Assembly (NCBI RefSeq): GCF_002163675.1
Contig: NZ_CP019334.1
Span: 2,647,501-2,711,500 of the forward strand
Direction of reading: 5' to 3'
DNA: 64,000 nt
Source: Polaribacter sp. SA4-12
GTDB taxonomy: Bacteria > Bacteroidota > Bacteroidia > Flavobacteriales > Flavobacteriaceae
Positions 28,962 to 37,002 of this stretch are shown one piece after another (positions within the stretch are counted from its first letter, which is position 1; each line of letters starts with the position of its first letter). A model generated the notes under the pieces. It was not told the origin of the DNA, ran no database searches, and saw only the letters and a program-made list of their open reading frames with translations. Position numbers and translations under genes: made by a program.

Positions 28962-29098
28962 TGTCATTTCGAATGAAACAAAGTGGAATTGAGAAATCTT
29001 AAACTATTTATTTTGTCATTTCGAACGAAGAGAAACGTAGTTGAGAAATCTTAATTAATATTTTTTTTGTTAGATTTCTCCACAAGGTCGAAATGACA
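28962..29098. repeat. Interspersed repeat cluster (TGTCATTTCGAA…GAGAAATC)
   Basis: Two direct copies start TGTCATTTCGAA and end TTGAGAAATCTTAA (28962-29002 and 29014-29054). An inverted copy, AGATTTCTC…GGTCGAAATGACA, is at 29072-29098. Together they can fold into a long hairpin. The unit is a well-known type of intergenic repeat in Flavobacteriia (general knowledge). Confidence 0.8.
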
Positions 29099-29124
29099 AA
29101 TCTGGGTGAAAAAGAAAAAAAGTA

Positions 29125-29579
29125 ATGGTAAACAATTTAGAACAAGGTTTTTTTGGAATTGGAATTCAAAATGGAAAACACCTGAAAACTTAGGAGTATT
29201 ATGGCGTTCTGCTCAAAATATGGGTGCTAGTTTTATTTTTACCATTGGTAATCGCTATGCAAAACAAGCCTGCGACACTCATAAAGCAACTGGTGCAATG
29301 CCTTATTTTCATTACAAAACTTTTGAAGATTTCTTTAACAACTTGCCAAAAGGCGCTATGTTAGTTGGTGTAGAATTAGATGAAAAAGCGGTACAATTAG
29401 AAACTTTTGAGCATCCTAGACGTTGTGTTTATTTATTAGGTGCAGAAGATCATGGAATGTCTAAAATTGCTATTGAAAAATCGCATCATTTAGTAAAATT
29501 TAAATCTGAGTTGAGTTTAAATGTATCTGTTGCAGGAAGCATTATTATGTACGATAGGCAAGCTAAATTAAATTTTTAG
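29125..29579 (+). pseudogene. TrmH-family RNA methyltransferase with an apparent frameshift
   Basis: The family N-terminus MVNNLEQGFFGIGIQNGK starts at ATG 29125 but hits a stop at 29191. The family continuation TPENLGVLWRSAQNMGASFI is in the -1 frame from about 29175 and stays open to 29579 (…LLGAEDHGMSKIA…LSLNVSVAGSIIMYDRQ, the SPOUT motifs 2 and 3). Adding one A to the AAAA run at 29175-29178 would rejoin the frames to one product of about 150 residues. So this is a one-base deletion, a sequencing error in a homopolymer, or less likely frameshifting. A GTG-started version from 29106 would give a non-family N-terminus. Confidence 0.75.
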
Positions 29580-29632
29580 GATATCTCGAAATTATTCAAA
29601 TTACACTTTATCAGACAATATTAAAAAAGAAA

Positions 29633-29669
29633 TTAACCGAATGTTAGCAAAAAAGTAACATTCGGTTAA
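29633..29669 (-). terminator. Terminator of the 29681-30280 lipoprotein gene
   Basis: TTAACCGAATGTTA and TAACATTCGGTTAA form a perfect 14-bp stem. A T-rich tract follows on the minus strand; none follows on plus. Confidence 0.82.
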
Positions 29670-29680
29670 CTATAATCTAA

Positions 29681-30280
29681 TTATATTCCTGGACAATCAT
29701 GTGTACCAGAATAATTAACATACTCACTATAATATGTTCCAATACCTTGAACAACTATAGAGTAATCAATTACTCCCGAAACTGTATAACTTATATGTGG
29801 ATAATTCTTGGTAAGTTTACTAGAATTCTCGCTATAAGATACTCCTAGTGTAAAACCACTTAAAAAACTTTTCAATTGAGTTCCATTACAACTTTCATCA
29901 ACAAAAAAAGTTGTATTATGATAATAAAACCCTCTCCATCTTTGTATCCTAAATAAACCAGGAATATTTGCACCTGATCCCCCATTAAATAACTCGTTAT
30001 CATTATCGTATGTTAAAAGATGTTTTCCTTCTTCTGCATTTGATTTACTTTCCTCTATTTCGTTAATAAAATTGTCTAATTCTAATAAATTATTAAAATG
30101 AATTGGTTCTACTAGTTTTGTATTACTTTTAGCTAAATTTTTATGAAAAACATAATTTGGGTTCTTATTCTTTATAAAAGTTTCTAACTGCTCTTTAGTT
30201 AATAGACTCTCTTCTTTAAAATCACTATCACAAGATAAAAGTGATAATGAAATAACTAATATAAATATTATTCTTTTCAT
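29681..30280 (-). CDS. Lipoprotein, unknown function
   Basis: 199 residues, signal MKRIIFILVISLSLLSC (lipobox LLSC, Cys17). A helical N-terminal part rich in Lys, Asn and Glu is followed by a beta-rich domain with several aromatic residues (FRIQRWRGFYYHNTTFFVD; GTYYSEYVNYSGTHDC). Two cysteines (in DESCNG and HDCPG) could form a disulfide. No family recognised. Its ATG overlaps the stop of a 38-codon membrane gene just upstream on the same strand. Confidence 0.72.
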   Translation of the reverse strand: MKRIIFILVISLSLLSCDSDFKEESLLTKEQLETFIKNKNPNYVFHKNLAKSNTKLVEPIHFNNLLELDNFINEIEESKSNAEEGKHLLTYDNDNELFNGGSGANIPGLFRIQRWRGFYYHNTTFFVDESCNGTQLKSFLSGFTLGVSYSENSSKLTKNYPHISYTVSGVIDYSIVVQGIGTYYSEYVNYSGTHDCPGI

Positions 30281-30393
30281 TTTTTTCTTTTTATATATTT
30301 AAATATCAAGTAAATTATCAGTACAAAACAAAATATACTTATTGCTTGTAGTAATACTGACCAAATATTAAAATCACTTTCTGTTATTTCCAT
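30277..30393 (-). CDS. Single-helix membrane protein, 38 aa
   Basis: From ATG 30393 on the minus strand: MEITESDFNIWSVLLQAISI then FCFVLIIYLIFKYIKRKK. Acidic N-terminus, one clear membrane helix, strongly basic C-terminus (inside by the positive-inside rule). The stop TGA overlaps the ATG of the lipoprotein gene in an ATGA arrangement, a sign of translational coupling. Function unknown. Confidence 0.6.
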   Translation of the reverse strand: MEITESDFNIWSVLLQAISIFCFVLIIYLIFKYIKRKK

Positions 30394-30591
30394 TATTATT
30401 ATTATTATTAACTTCAATTTCCCCTACTCTTTCAATTTTCAGGATATAAACTCGTCTAACTATTTTTAATGTCTTTTTTTAGCTTTCACATTTTTTGACA
30501 TGAAATGGTAAGTTTCTTTTCCTTTTACCTATTTTTTTTTAGCAATTTATTTTTCAGCAAAACTAAACTATAAAAACACACTTGTCAATCC

Positions 30592-30650
30592 CTGAAAACA
30601 GTGAAATTTTTACTTCACTGAAAATAGTGAGATGACTCACTACTTTCAGT
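30592..30650. repeat. Three copies of an ACTGAAAAyAGTGA motif
   Basis: Copy 1 CTGAAAACAGTGAAA at 30592-30606, copy 2 ACTGAAAATAGTGAG at 30617-30631, inverted copy 3 CTCACTACTTTCAGT at 30636-30650. Copies 2 and 3 form a 15-bp hairpin with one mismatch. It lies in a 381-bp gap between divergent genes and may be an operator. The rest of that gap holds an ATT microsatellite (about 30391-30410) and the tatA promoter. Confidence 0.6.
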
Positions 30651-30762
30651 TAGTCCAAAATGGAAACTTTAAAACAAACCATTTATTGGTGCTTTCAAAA
30701 TTATATTTATTGGTGTATTAATTAAAATAAATAAGATAGAAGTCTGTTGTTTAAAAAGTAAT

Positions 30763-30770
30763 TATATTTG
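30763..30770 (+). promoter_or_regulatory. -7 element directly before tatA
   Basis: TATATTTG matches TAnnTTTG exactly and ends only 4 bp before the tatA ATG (30775), implying a very short or absent leader. Confidence 0.5.
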
Positions 30771-30774
30771 CAAT

Positions 30775-31089
30775 ATGAATTCTATTCTTTTATTTATTAG
30801 TGGTCCAGAAATAATGGTAATTATGTTAATCGTAGTTATGGTTTTTGGTGCAGATAAAATTCCTGAAATTGCTAGAGGTTTAGGTAAAGGTATCCGTCAA
30901 GTAAAAGATGCAACAAACGATATTAAAAAAGAAATTAAAGACAGTTCTGAAAAAAACGGAATTGATACTGATATTACCAAAGATCTAAACAAAGGCATTA
31001 GTGAAGACTTTAAAAGAGTTAAAAAAGAAATGTCTAAGGTAAAAGATAATATTGATGACCTTACGGGTCCTATAAAACGTAATTTTTAA
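30775..31089 (+). CDS. tatA: Twin-arginine translocase subunit TatA/TatE
   Basis: 104 residues: a short periplasmic start, one membrane helix (EIMVIMLIVVMVF), the hinge GADKIPEIARGLGKG and a long charged amphipathic tail (…DATNDIKKEIKDSSEK…). FGADKIPEIARGLG is the TatA signature. It forms the pore of the Tat export system for folded proteins. tatC is not in the window. The tail is longer than in the paralogue at 52662-52853. The galactanase gene starts 2 bp after the stop. Confidence 0.9.
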   Translation: MNSILLFISGPEIMVIMLIVVMVFGADKIPEIARGLGKGIRQVKDATNDIKKEIKDSSEKNGIDTDITKDLNKGISEDFKRVKKEMSKVKDNIDDLTGPIKRNF

Positions 31090-31091
31090 CG

Positions 31092-32195
31092 TTGAAAAGT
31101 TCGGTAAAATATCAACTTTTATTTTTTTTAATACTACTTATTTCTTGTAAAAATACTACTACGCTTGTTTTAGACGAAAACGAAGATGTAGAAATTATCG
31201 TTCCTGTTACAGATACTTTTTATAATGCAGTAGATATTTCTTATTACCCAACAATTCAAAAAAAAGGACTTACTTTTTACAACAGAAACGGAACTCAAAG
31301 AAACTTTTTACAGATTTTAAAAGAAAACGGAGTCAATACAATTCGTTTGCGTTTATGGCATTCGCCCAAAGATGAACACGCAAGTTTTAAAGAGGTTGAA
31401 GCTTTTTCTAAAGAATTAAAAAGTTTAGATTTTAAAGTTTGGTTAACTGTTCATTATTCAGATACTTGGGCAGATCCAGCAAATCAAGCGATTCCTAAAG
31501 CTTGGGAAAATGCTTCTTTTGCTGTTTTAAAAGACAGTGTTTATAAATATACTTCTAAAATCATGAAGAATATTGAACCCGATATTATTCAAATTGGTAA
31601 CGAAATTGATCCAGGAATACTGCTTCCTATTGGAGATATTGGTGCTAATAAAACGCAATTTTTAGCGCTTTTAGAAAAAGGAATTTCTGCTGTAAGAAAC
31701 CATAATTCAGAAACTAAAATTATGATTCATAAAGCAGATTCTAAAAATGCTTCTTGGTTTTTTGATCTTATAAAACCTTTAGATTACGATTTAATTGGTG
31801 TTTCATATTACCCAAAATGGCACGGAAAAGATTTAAATATATTTAAAAATCAGCTTCAAATTTTAGATAATAACTACGCTCAAAATATTGTTTTAGCAGA
31901 AACTTCTTATCCTTTTACTTTAGATTGGAACGACAATACAAACAATGTTATTGGTGATAATTCTCAAATAATTTACCCACAATTTCTTGCAACTTTAGAA
32001 GGTCAAAAAAAATATTTACAAGAAATAAAGACGATCATAAAATCGTTAAAAAAAGGTATAGGTTTTGGATATTGGGGTGCAGAATGGGTTGCTTATAATG
32101 GCAAAATTGCTACAGATGGTTCTTCATGGGAAAATCAAGCTTTATTTGATTTTAATTTAAAAGCTACTCCTGCTTTAGAAGTTTTTAAAGATTAA
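31092..32195 (+). CDS. GH53 arabinogalactan endo-beta-1,4-galactanase lipoprotein
   Basis: 367 residues with a lipoprotein signal (lipobox LISC, Cys19). The GH53 TIM-barrel signatures are clear: VDISYYPTIQKKG, NTIRLRLWHSP, HYSDTWADPANQ, acid/base E171 in QIGNEIDPG, nucleophile E270 in VLAETSYPF, and GYWGAEW near the end. It cleaves beta-1,4-galactan side chains of plant or algal polysaccharide at the cell surface. The start is a TTG at 31092, 2 bp after tatA, where the signal peptide begins. It stands alone, without a polysaccharide utilisation locus around it. Confidence 0.93.
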   Translation: MKSSVKYQLLFFLILLISCKNTTTLVLDENEDVEIIVPVTDTFYNAVDISYYPTIQKKGLTFYNRNGTQRNFLQILKENGVNTIRLRLWHSPKDEHASFKEVEAFSKELKSLDFKVWLTVHYSDTWADPANQAIPKAWENASFAVLKDSVYKYTSKIMKNIEPDIIQIGNEIDPGILLPIGDIGANKTQFLALLEKGISAVRNHNSETKIMIHKADSKNASWFFDLIKPLDYDLIGVSYYPKWHGKDLNIFKNQLQILDNNYAQNIVLAETSYPFTLDWNDNTNNVIGDNSQIIYPQFLATLEGQKKYLQEIKTIIKSLKKGIGFGYWGAEWVAYNGKIATDGSSWENQALFDFNLKATPALEVFKD

Positions 32196-32205
32196 TTCTT
32201 GAGTC

Positions 32206-32409
32206 TGTCATTCCTGCGAATACAGGAATTTATAATTTCTTAAAGACACAATTCTACTTTAGTGAAAAGAAATTTATACAATAACTAAAACTCTTATTCT
32301 CGATACAAATTTCCCTCATTTCAATCGAATAATTCACTCGAATTGACAGCGTCTTATCAAAATGAAAATAAGTAATTTAGTTTGAATTCCTGCCTGCGCA
32401 GGAATGACA
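32206..32409. repeat. Composite intergenic repeat with inverted ends
   Basis: The left end TGTCATTCCTGCGAATACAG (32206-) and right end CTGCGCAGGAATGACA (ending 32409) are inverted copies of a TGTCATTCCTG unit. Inside, 32296-32348 on the minus strand is a second element (ends ATTCTCGATACAAATT and AATTGACA) that recurs at 58698-58745. Confidence 0.7.
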
Positions 32410-32420
32410 AAAAACAAATA

Positions 32421-33062
32421 TTATTTAACTCTACTAATTGTTAATCCATCTCTAATTGGTAATAGAACGGTTTCAATTCTATCATCAGTATTAAGTAGTT
32501 TATTATACTCTAAAAGTACTTTTGTGTCTTTGTCTTTTGGATCTAATTTTTCAACAACCTTTCCGCTCCAAAGTACATTATCAGACAAAATAATTCCTCC
32601 AGGATTCATTTTATCAATCATTAAATGAAAATAATTAATGTAATTAGATTTGTCTGCATCAATAAAAACGAGATCAAATTTGGCATCAATTGTTGGTATT
32701 ATTTCTAAAGCATTACCAACAAACTGTTCTATTTGATTTCTATAACCAGATTTTTCGAAATATTTATTCTGGAGTGTTTCTAATTCCTCGTTTTTATCAA
32801 TTGTAAAAATCTTTCCTTCCTTATGCAGTCCTTCAGCTAAACACAAAGCAGAATACCCTGTGTAAGTCCCTATTTCTAATATGTTTTTAGGCTGAATTAA
32901 CTTTGCAATCATAGATAATACTCTTCCTTGAAAAGCACCGCTTAACATTCTAGGGTTTAATACCTTCTGCCAAGTTTCTCTACTTAATTCTTTTAAAATT
33001 GCCGGTTCTTGTTGTGAATGTTCAACAACGTAATTATCAATATTTTCTGGTAAAAAATGCAT
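32421..33062 (-). CDS. Class I SAM-dependent O-methyltransferase (CCoAMT-like)
   Basis: 213 residues. SAM-binding motif I is ILEIGTYTGYSALCLAEGL, followed by FTIDKNEE; the metal/catalytic region is LVFIDADKSNY and NPGGIILSDNVLWSGKV, all as in caffeoyl-CoA-type O-methyltransferases (PF01596 family). Bacterial members methylate catechol-like hydroxyls of small molecules; the substrate here is unknown. Monocistronic on the minus strand. Confidence 0.88.
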   Translation of the reverse strand: MHFLPENIDNYVVEHSQQEPAILKELSRETWQKVLNPRMLSGAFQGRVLSMIAKLIQPKNILEIGTYTGYSALCLAEGLHKEGKIFTIDKNEELETLQNKYFEKSGYRNQIEQFVGNALEIIPTIDAKFDLVFIDADKSNYINYFHLMIDKMNPGGIILSDNVLWSGKVVEKLDPKDKDTKVLLEYNKLLNTDDRIETVLLPIRDGLTISRVK

Positions 33063-33160
33063 TTTATTAAAGAATTTTAGACGGTTAGATCATTAAATGA
33101 TTAGAAATTTTGTCTAGAAATCTCTAAATCAAACTATCTAATAATATAAGACTCAAAAGT

Positions 33161-33240
33161 ACAAAAAAACGGAATCTATATTTCTATAAATTCCGTTTCA
33201 ATCTAACAAAAAATCAAAAATGTGGTTTTCTAAAAACCAC
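33161..33240 (-). terminator. Two terminator hairpins after the sigma-factor operon
   Basis: GTGGTTTT…AAAACCAC (33222-33240) lies just after the stop of the Cys-rich gene, and AAACGGAAT…ATTCCGTTT (33167-33198) lies further on; both are followed by T-rich DNA on the minus strand. Confidence 0.7.
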
Positions 33241-33250
33241 CAAAATATTT

Positions 33251-33514
33251 TTATGCCTTTATTTTTTCTAACTCTTTTTTAAGAGCTTCTTTATCTTCTT
33301 TACTCATACATGCCTTAGTTCCTTTACAATTTTTTGCATGCCCTTTATATAATCTTGTAAGCATAGAATTTTGCTTAGTGTATAGAGAACAAACTTTACA
33401 TCCTAAAAAATGAATATTTAATTTCACTTTATCTAGTAACGTAGAAGCACCATATTGACTTTTATCACATATGGTTGTAGCTTGATCGCAAGTAATTTTT
33501 AAACTTTTAAACAT
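33251..33514 (-). CDS. Cys-rich small protein, probable anti-sigma partner
   Basis: 87 residues with paired cysteines: ITCDQATTICDKS, FLGCKVCSLYTKQ, and GHAKNCKGTKACMSKE, followed by a Lys/Glu helix. The His and CxxC spacing resembles a short zf-HC2-like zinc-binding anti-sigma domain, without a membrane helix. It starts 3 bp after the ECF sigma gene, so the two are cotranscribed. In related genomes a similar small gene follows this sigma factor (general knowledge). Anti-sigma action is inference. Confidence 0.72.
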   Translation of the reverse strand: MFKSLKITCDQATTICDKSQYGASTLLDKVKLNIHFLGCKVCSLYTKQNSMLTRLYKGHAKNCKGTKACMSKEDKEALKKELEKIKA

Positions 33515-33517
33515 TTT

Positions 33518-34084
33518 TTAATTATTAAACCAGTTATCTTCCATACATTTTCTAAGCTGTGTTCTTGCTCTATGAATGATAACCCATAAGTTTGACGCTG
33601 TTATGTCTAACTCCTTACAAATTTCTTCAGTTTCAAACTCTTGTATTGTTTTCATCCTAAAAACCATTGCGTATTTTTCAGGTAAAGCATCTATACAAGA
33701 TTCTAATTGGCTTTTTAATTCTTGATTTTCAATTGATTTTTCAGATTGATTATCCCAACTCTGAGGTACTCTTTCTTCTAACCAGTTTCCTTCATTTTCA
33801 CCATCATCGTAAAAATTTATTCTAACTTCAGCTTGTCCTTTTTTAGAATTTATTTTTCTATAATGATCTATTATCTTTCTTTTTAAAATAGATATTAACC
33901 AAGTTCTTTCTGTAGACTTTCCTTGAAAATTTTTAGCAGATTTTAAACCTGCAAAAAATGTATCTTGTACCAAATCTTTAGCTAAATCACTATCATTTAC
34001 ACGTACAACTGCATAATTATACATATAATCTGCATAATTATCTATCCATTTGTCCGTATTTAATAAAACTTGCTCTTCTGCCAT
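33518..34084 (-). CDS. ECF-type RNA polymerase sigma factor
   Basis: 188 residues from ATG 34084 (MAEEQVLLNTDKW); an upstream in-frame start at 34102 is less likely. Region 2 is DLAKDLVQDTFFAGLKSAKNF and the WLISILKRKIIDHYRK stretch; region 4 is ALPEKYAMVFRMKTIQEFE, then EEICKELDITASNLWVIIHRAR (helix-turn-helix). It directs transcription of an unknown stress or envelope regulon. Operon with the downstream Cys-rich gene. Confidence 0.9.
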   Translation of the reverse strand: MAEEQVLLNTDKWIDNYADYMYNYAVVRVNDSDLAKDLVQDTFFAGLKSAKNFQGKSTERTWLISILKRKIIDHYRKINSKKGQAEVRINFYDDGENEGNWLEERVPQSWDNQSEKSIENQELKSQLESCIDALPEKYAMVFRMKTIQEFETEEICKELDITASNLWVIIHRARTQLRKCMEDNWFNN

Positions 34085-34384
34085 TTTAGAAATAAAAATC
34101 AAATATAACGCTATTTTTTATTAGATTAGACTACTTACAATTTTCTCTTCTCCTCATATCTACTAAATAAATAATTTTCCACGTTCCTTTATCATTAAAT
34201 AACTGAAATTAATTAGCAACACAATGGTTGAAATTCCCTTTTAAATAGAGCTTATATAGCGTTTAAATTATAACTAACTAAAATTTAAATTTCTTTTTTT
34301 TTATTACTTAAGATTAACGGAATATTAACTTGTTTAATATCTACTGCTTTTTCTTACATTTACATCATTATAAAAATAAGAAGT

Positions 34385-35203
34385 ATGTCATTACCAAAGA
34401 AAGAATATAAAAAAGTTACTGTAAAATCTCTAGGAGATATGAAGATGAATGGAGAGAAAATCTCTATGTTAACTGCTTATGATTTTACAATGGCCAAAAT
34501 TTTAGACGGAGCAGGAATTGACGTTCTTTTAGTTGGCGATTCAGCATCTAATGTGATGGCTGGTCATAAAACTACATTGCCAATTACATTAGATCAAATG
34601 ATTTATCATGCAAGTTCAGTAGTAAGAGCAATAGACAGATGTTTAGTGGTGGTAGATTTGCCTTTTGGTAGTTATCAATCTGACCCTAAAGAAGCTTTAC
34701 GTTCTGCTATTAGAATAATGAAAGAAAGTGGTGGTCATTCTATAAAATTAGAAGGTGGTAAAGAAGTTAAGAATTCTATAAAAAGAATTTTAAATGCTGG
34801 AATTCCTGTAATGGGACATTTAGGTTTAACACCACAATCTATATATAAATTCGGTACATTTACTGTAAGAGCTAAAGAAGAAGAGGAAGCAGAAAAACTA
34901 ATGAAAGATGCTTTATTATTAGAAAAAATTGGTTGTTTTGCTTTAGTTTTAGAAAAAGTACCTGCAAAATTAGCTAAAAAAGTAGCGGATGCATTAACGA
35001 TTCCTGTAATTGGAATTGGCGCTGGAAATGGTGTTGATGGACAAGTTTTAGTTACCCATGACATGATTGGAATGACACATGAATTTAATCCTCGTTTTTT
35101 ACGTAGATATTTAGATTTATATAAGGATATGACTGGTGCTTTTGAAAGTTATAAAAATGATGTAAAGAGTGGTGATTTCCCGAATGAAAAAGAACAGTAT
35201 TAA
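34385..35203 (+). CDS. panB: 3-methyl-2-oxobutanoate hydroxymethyltransferase PanB
   Basis: 272 residues. [50 protein letters not shown], and [18 protein letters not shown] are diagnostic for PanB. It makes ketopantoate from 2-oxoisovalerate and methylene-THF, the first committed step of pantothenate/CoA synthesis. A TACATTTA at 34355-34362 may be the -7 box. The 282-bp upstream gap holds nothing else recognisable. Confidence 0.96.
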   Translation: MSLPKKEYKKVTVKSLGDMKMNGEKISMLTAYDFTMAKILDGAGIDVLLVGDSASNVMAGHKTTLPITLDQMIYHASSVVRAIDRCLVVVDLPFGSYQSDPKEALRSAIRIMKESGGHSIKLEGGKEVKNSIKRILNAGIPVMGHLGLTPQSIYKFGTFTVRAKEEEEAEKLMKDALLLEKIGCFALVLEKVPAKLAKKVADALTIPVIGIGAGNGVDGQVLVTHDMIGMTHEFNPRFLRRYLDLYKDMTGAFESYKNDVKSGDFPNEKEQY

Positions 35204-35253
35204 TAGCCCATTGTAACCTTCCCAAAGAGAAGGAATTTATAGCAAATAAGTAA

Positions 35254-35484
35254 ATGGAATTATTAATAGAAAAAGTTTTTTTCACTATAATTTATCTATT
35301 ATTAATTCCATTTGTTCGAATATGTTTTAATTTTTTATCAAAAAAAGTATTTCACTTAACAGAAGATAGAAATAATTCATTTGCTCCCATTTTTAAGTTT
35401 TTTTTAAAATTTTTTAAGTTTTACGCTTTTTATTTATTTCCAATTATGGCTTTATTATTAATCATTGGAAAATGGCGAAAATGA
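35254..35484 (+). CDS. Small two-helix membrane protein, unknown
   Basis: 76 residues: membrane helix 1 at about 3-28 (LLIEKVFFTIIYLLLIPF), a polar linker (KKVFHLTEDRNNSFAP), and a Phe-rich helix 2 (FYAFYLFPIMALLLIIG). 50 bp after panB on the same strand. Composition is extremely Phe/Ile/Leu-rich; no family recognised. Treated as probable. Confidence 0.5.
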   Translation: MELLIEKVFFTIIYLLLIPFVRICFNFLSKKVFHLTEDRNNSFAPIFKFFLKFFKFYAFYLFPIMALLLIIGKWRK

Positions 35485-35578
35485 TTTTATGAAATCAATT
35501 ACTTCTGACTTAATAAGATTATAAACACAAAATCTATGTTGACTATGTCTCTATGTAGTCAAACAAATAATATTACAA

Positions 35579-36517
35579 ATGAAAGTTCTCCACTTAGATT
35601 CCAATCACTCACTTTTAATAAATCAACTAAATGATTTAGGTTATACTAATGATGAAGATTATACTTCCTCAAAATCTGACATTGAAAATAAAATTCATTT
35701 ATATGATGGTTTTATAATTAGAAGTCGATTTTCTATTGATAAAGATTTCCTAGACAAAGCATCAAATTTAAAGTTTATTGGGCGCGTTGGTGCTGGTTTA
35801 GAAAACATAGACTGTGAGTATGCAGAAAGCAAAGGAATTACTTTAATTGCGGCTCCTGAAGGAAATAGAAACGCAGTTGGAGAACATTCTTTAGGAATGT
35901 TATTATCTCTTTTTAATAACCTTAATAAAGCTGATAAAGAAGTTAGAAACGGAAAATGGTTACGTGAAGAAAATCGTGGAATTGAACTAGATGGACGAAC
36001 AGTTGGTTTAATTGGTTATGGAAATATGGGGAAATCTTTCGCTAAAAAACTTCGTGGTTTTGATGTTGAAGTTTTGTGCTACGATATAAAACCAAATGTT
36101 GGTGATGCTAATTGCAAACAAGTTTCTTTATCTGAATTGCAAGAAAAAGCTGATGTTTTAAGTTTACACACACCACAAACTGAACTCACTAAAAACATGA
36201 TAAATACAGATTTTATCAATGGTTTTAAAAAATCTTTTTGGTTGATAAATACTGCTCGTGGAAAATCTGTTGTTACTAAAGATTTAGTTTCTGCCTTACA
36301 ATCAGATAAAATATTAGGAGCTGGTTTAGATGTTTTAGAATATGAAAAAGCATCTTTCGAAAATCTTTTTTCTGATGATAAAATGCCAGAAGCTTTTAAA
36401 TATTTAATTGATTCTGAGAATGTTTTATTGTCTCCACACGTTGCTGGTTGGACAATTGAAAGCAAAGAAAGATTAGCACAAACGATTGTAGATAAAATTA
36501 AAGCAAAATTTTATTAA
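35579..36517 (+). CDS. D-2-hydroxyacid dehydrogenase (SerA/phosphoglycerate dehydrogenase-like)
   Basis: 312 residues. NAD-binding Rossmann motif is VGLIGYGNMGKSFAKKL; the catalytic Arg is in NTARGKSVV, and the His in LLSPHVAGWT (HxxG). GRVGAGLENIDCEYA is the family's substrate-side motif. There is no C-terminal ACT domain, so it is shorter than classical SerA. It may oxidise 3-phosphoglycerate for serine synthesis or another D-2-hydroxyacid. It starts a four-gene run (with DUF1801, VOC and the helical protein) with short gaps. Confidence 0.85.
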   Translation: MKVLHLDSNHSLLINQLNDLGYTNDEDYTSSKSDIENKIHLYDGFIIRSRFSIDKDFLDKASNLKFIGRVGAGLENIDCEYAESKGITLIAAPEGNRNAVGEHSLGMLLSLFNNLNKADKEVRNGKWLREENRGIELDGRTVGLIGYGNMGKSFAKKLRGFDVEVLCYDIKPNVGDANCKQVSLSELQEKADVLSLHTPQTELTKNMINTDFINGFKKSFWLINTARGKSVVTKDLVSALQSDKILGAGLDVLEYEKASFENLFSDDKMPEAFKYLIDSENVLLSPHVAGWTIESKERLAQTIVDKIKAKFY

Positions 36518-36542
36518 CTTGTAGGCATCTAAAAATGATGTT

Positions 36543-37001
36543 ATGCTCCCTAAAATTAATTCCCCTAAAGATTATATAGACCAAGCTCCACAAGAGCGTA
36601 AAGAAACTCTTAAAAAGTTACAGAAAACTATTACAGAAAATCTACCAAAAGGTTTTGAAGAAGGTATTCAATATGGAATGATTAGTTATTATGTTCCACA
36701 TGCTATGTATCCAGATGGTTATCATTGTAACAAAAAAGAACCTTTGCCTTTTATGAGTTTTGCTTCTCAAAAAAATTCTGTGAATTTATATCATATGGGT
36801 ATTTATGCAATTCCAGAAATTCATAATTGGTTTGTAAAAGAATATCCAAAACATAGTTCTCGAAAATTAGATATGGGTAAAAGTTGTGTCCGTTTTAAAA
36901 AACTAGAGGAAATTCCTTTTGATTTAATTGCTGAATTATCACAAAAAATTACCCTTAAAGAATGGATAAAAGTCTACGAAACGAATATCAAAAAGAAATA
37001 A
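36543..37001 (+). CDS. DUF1801 (YdhG-like) family protein
   Basis: 152 residues. DYIDQAPQERKETLKKLQKT, then FEEGIQYGMISYYVP and MSFASQKNSVNLYHMG are typical of DUF1801. Small cytoplasmic alpha/beta proteins, function unknown; some relatives bind iron. 25 bp after the dehydrogenase, 1 bp before the VOC gene. Confidence 0.82.
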   Translation: MLPKINSPKDYIDQAPQERKETLKKLQKTITENLPKGFEEGIQYGMISYYVPHAMYPDGYHCNKKEPLPFMSFASQKNSVNLYHMGIYAIPEIHNWFVKEYPKHSSRKLDMGKSCVRFKKLEEIPFDLIAELSQKITLKEWIKVYETNIKKK

Positions 37002-37002
37002 A

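Noticed and set aside
29106..29190. GTG-started intact version of the methyltransferase at 29106
   Set aside because: It gives an unrelated basic N-terminus (MKKKKSNGKQFRTRFFWNWN), while the correct family start is readable in the neighbouring frame.
30391..30410. ATT microsatellite before the 38-aa gene as a phase-variation switch
   Set aside because: Only about six trinucleotide units; a triplet repeat outside the gene would not shift the frame and no promoter spacing effect is evident.
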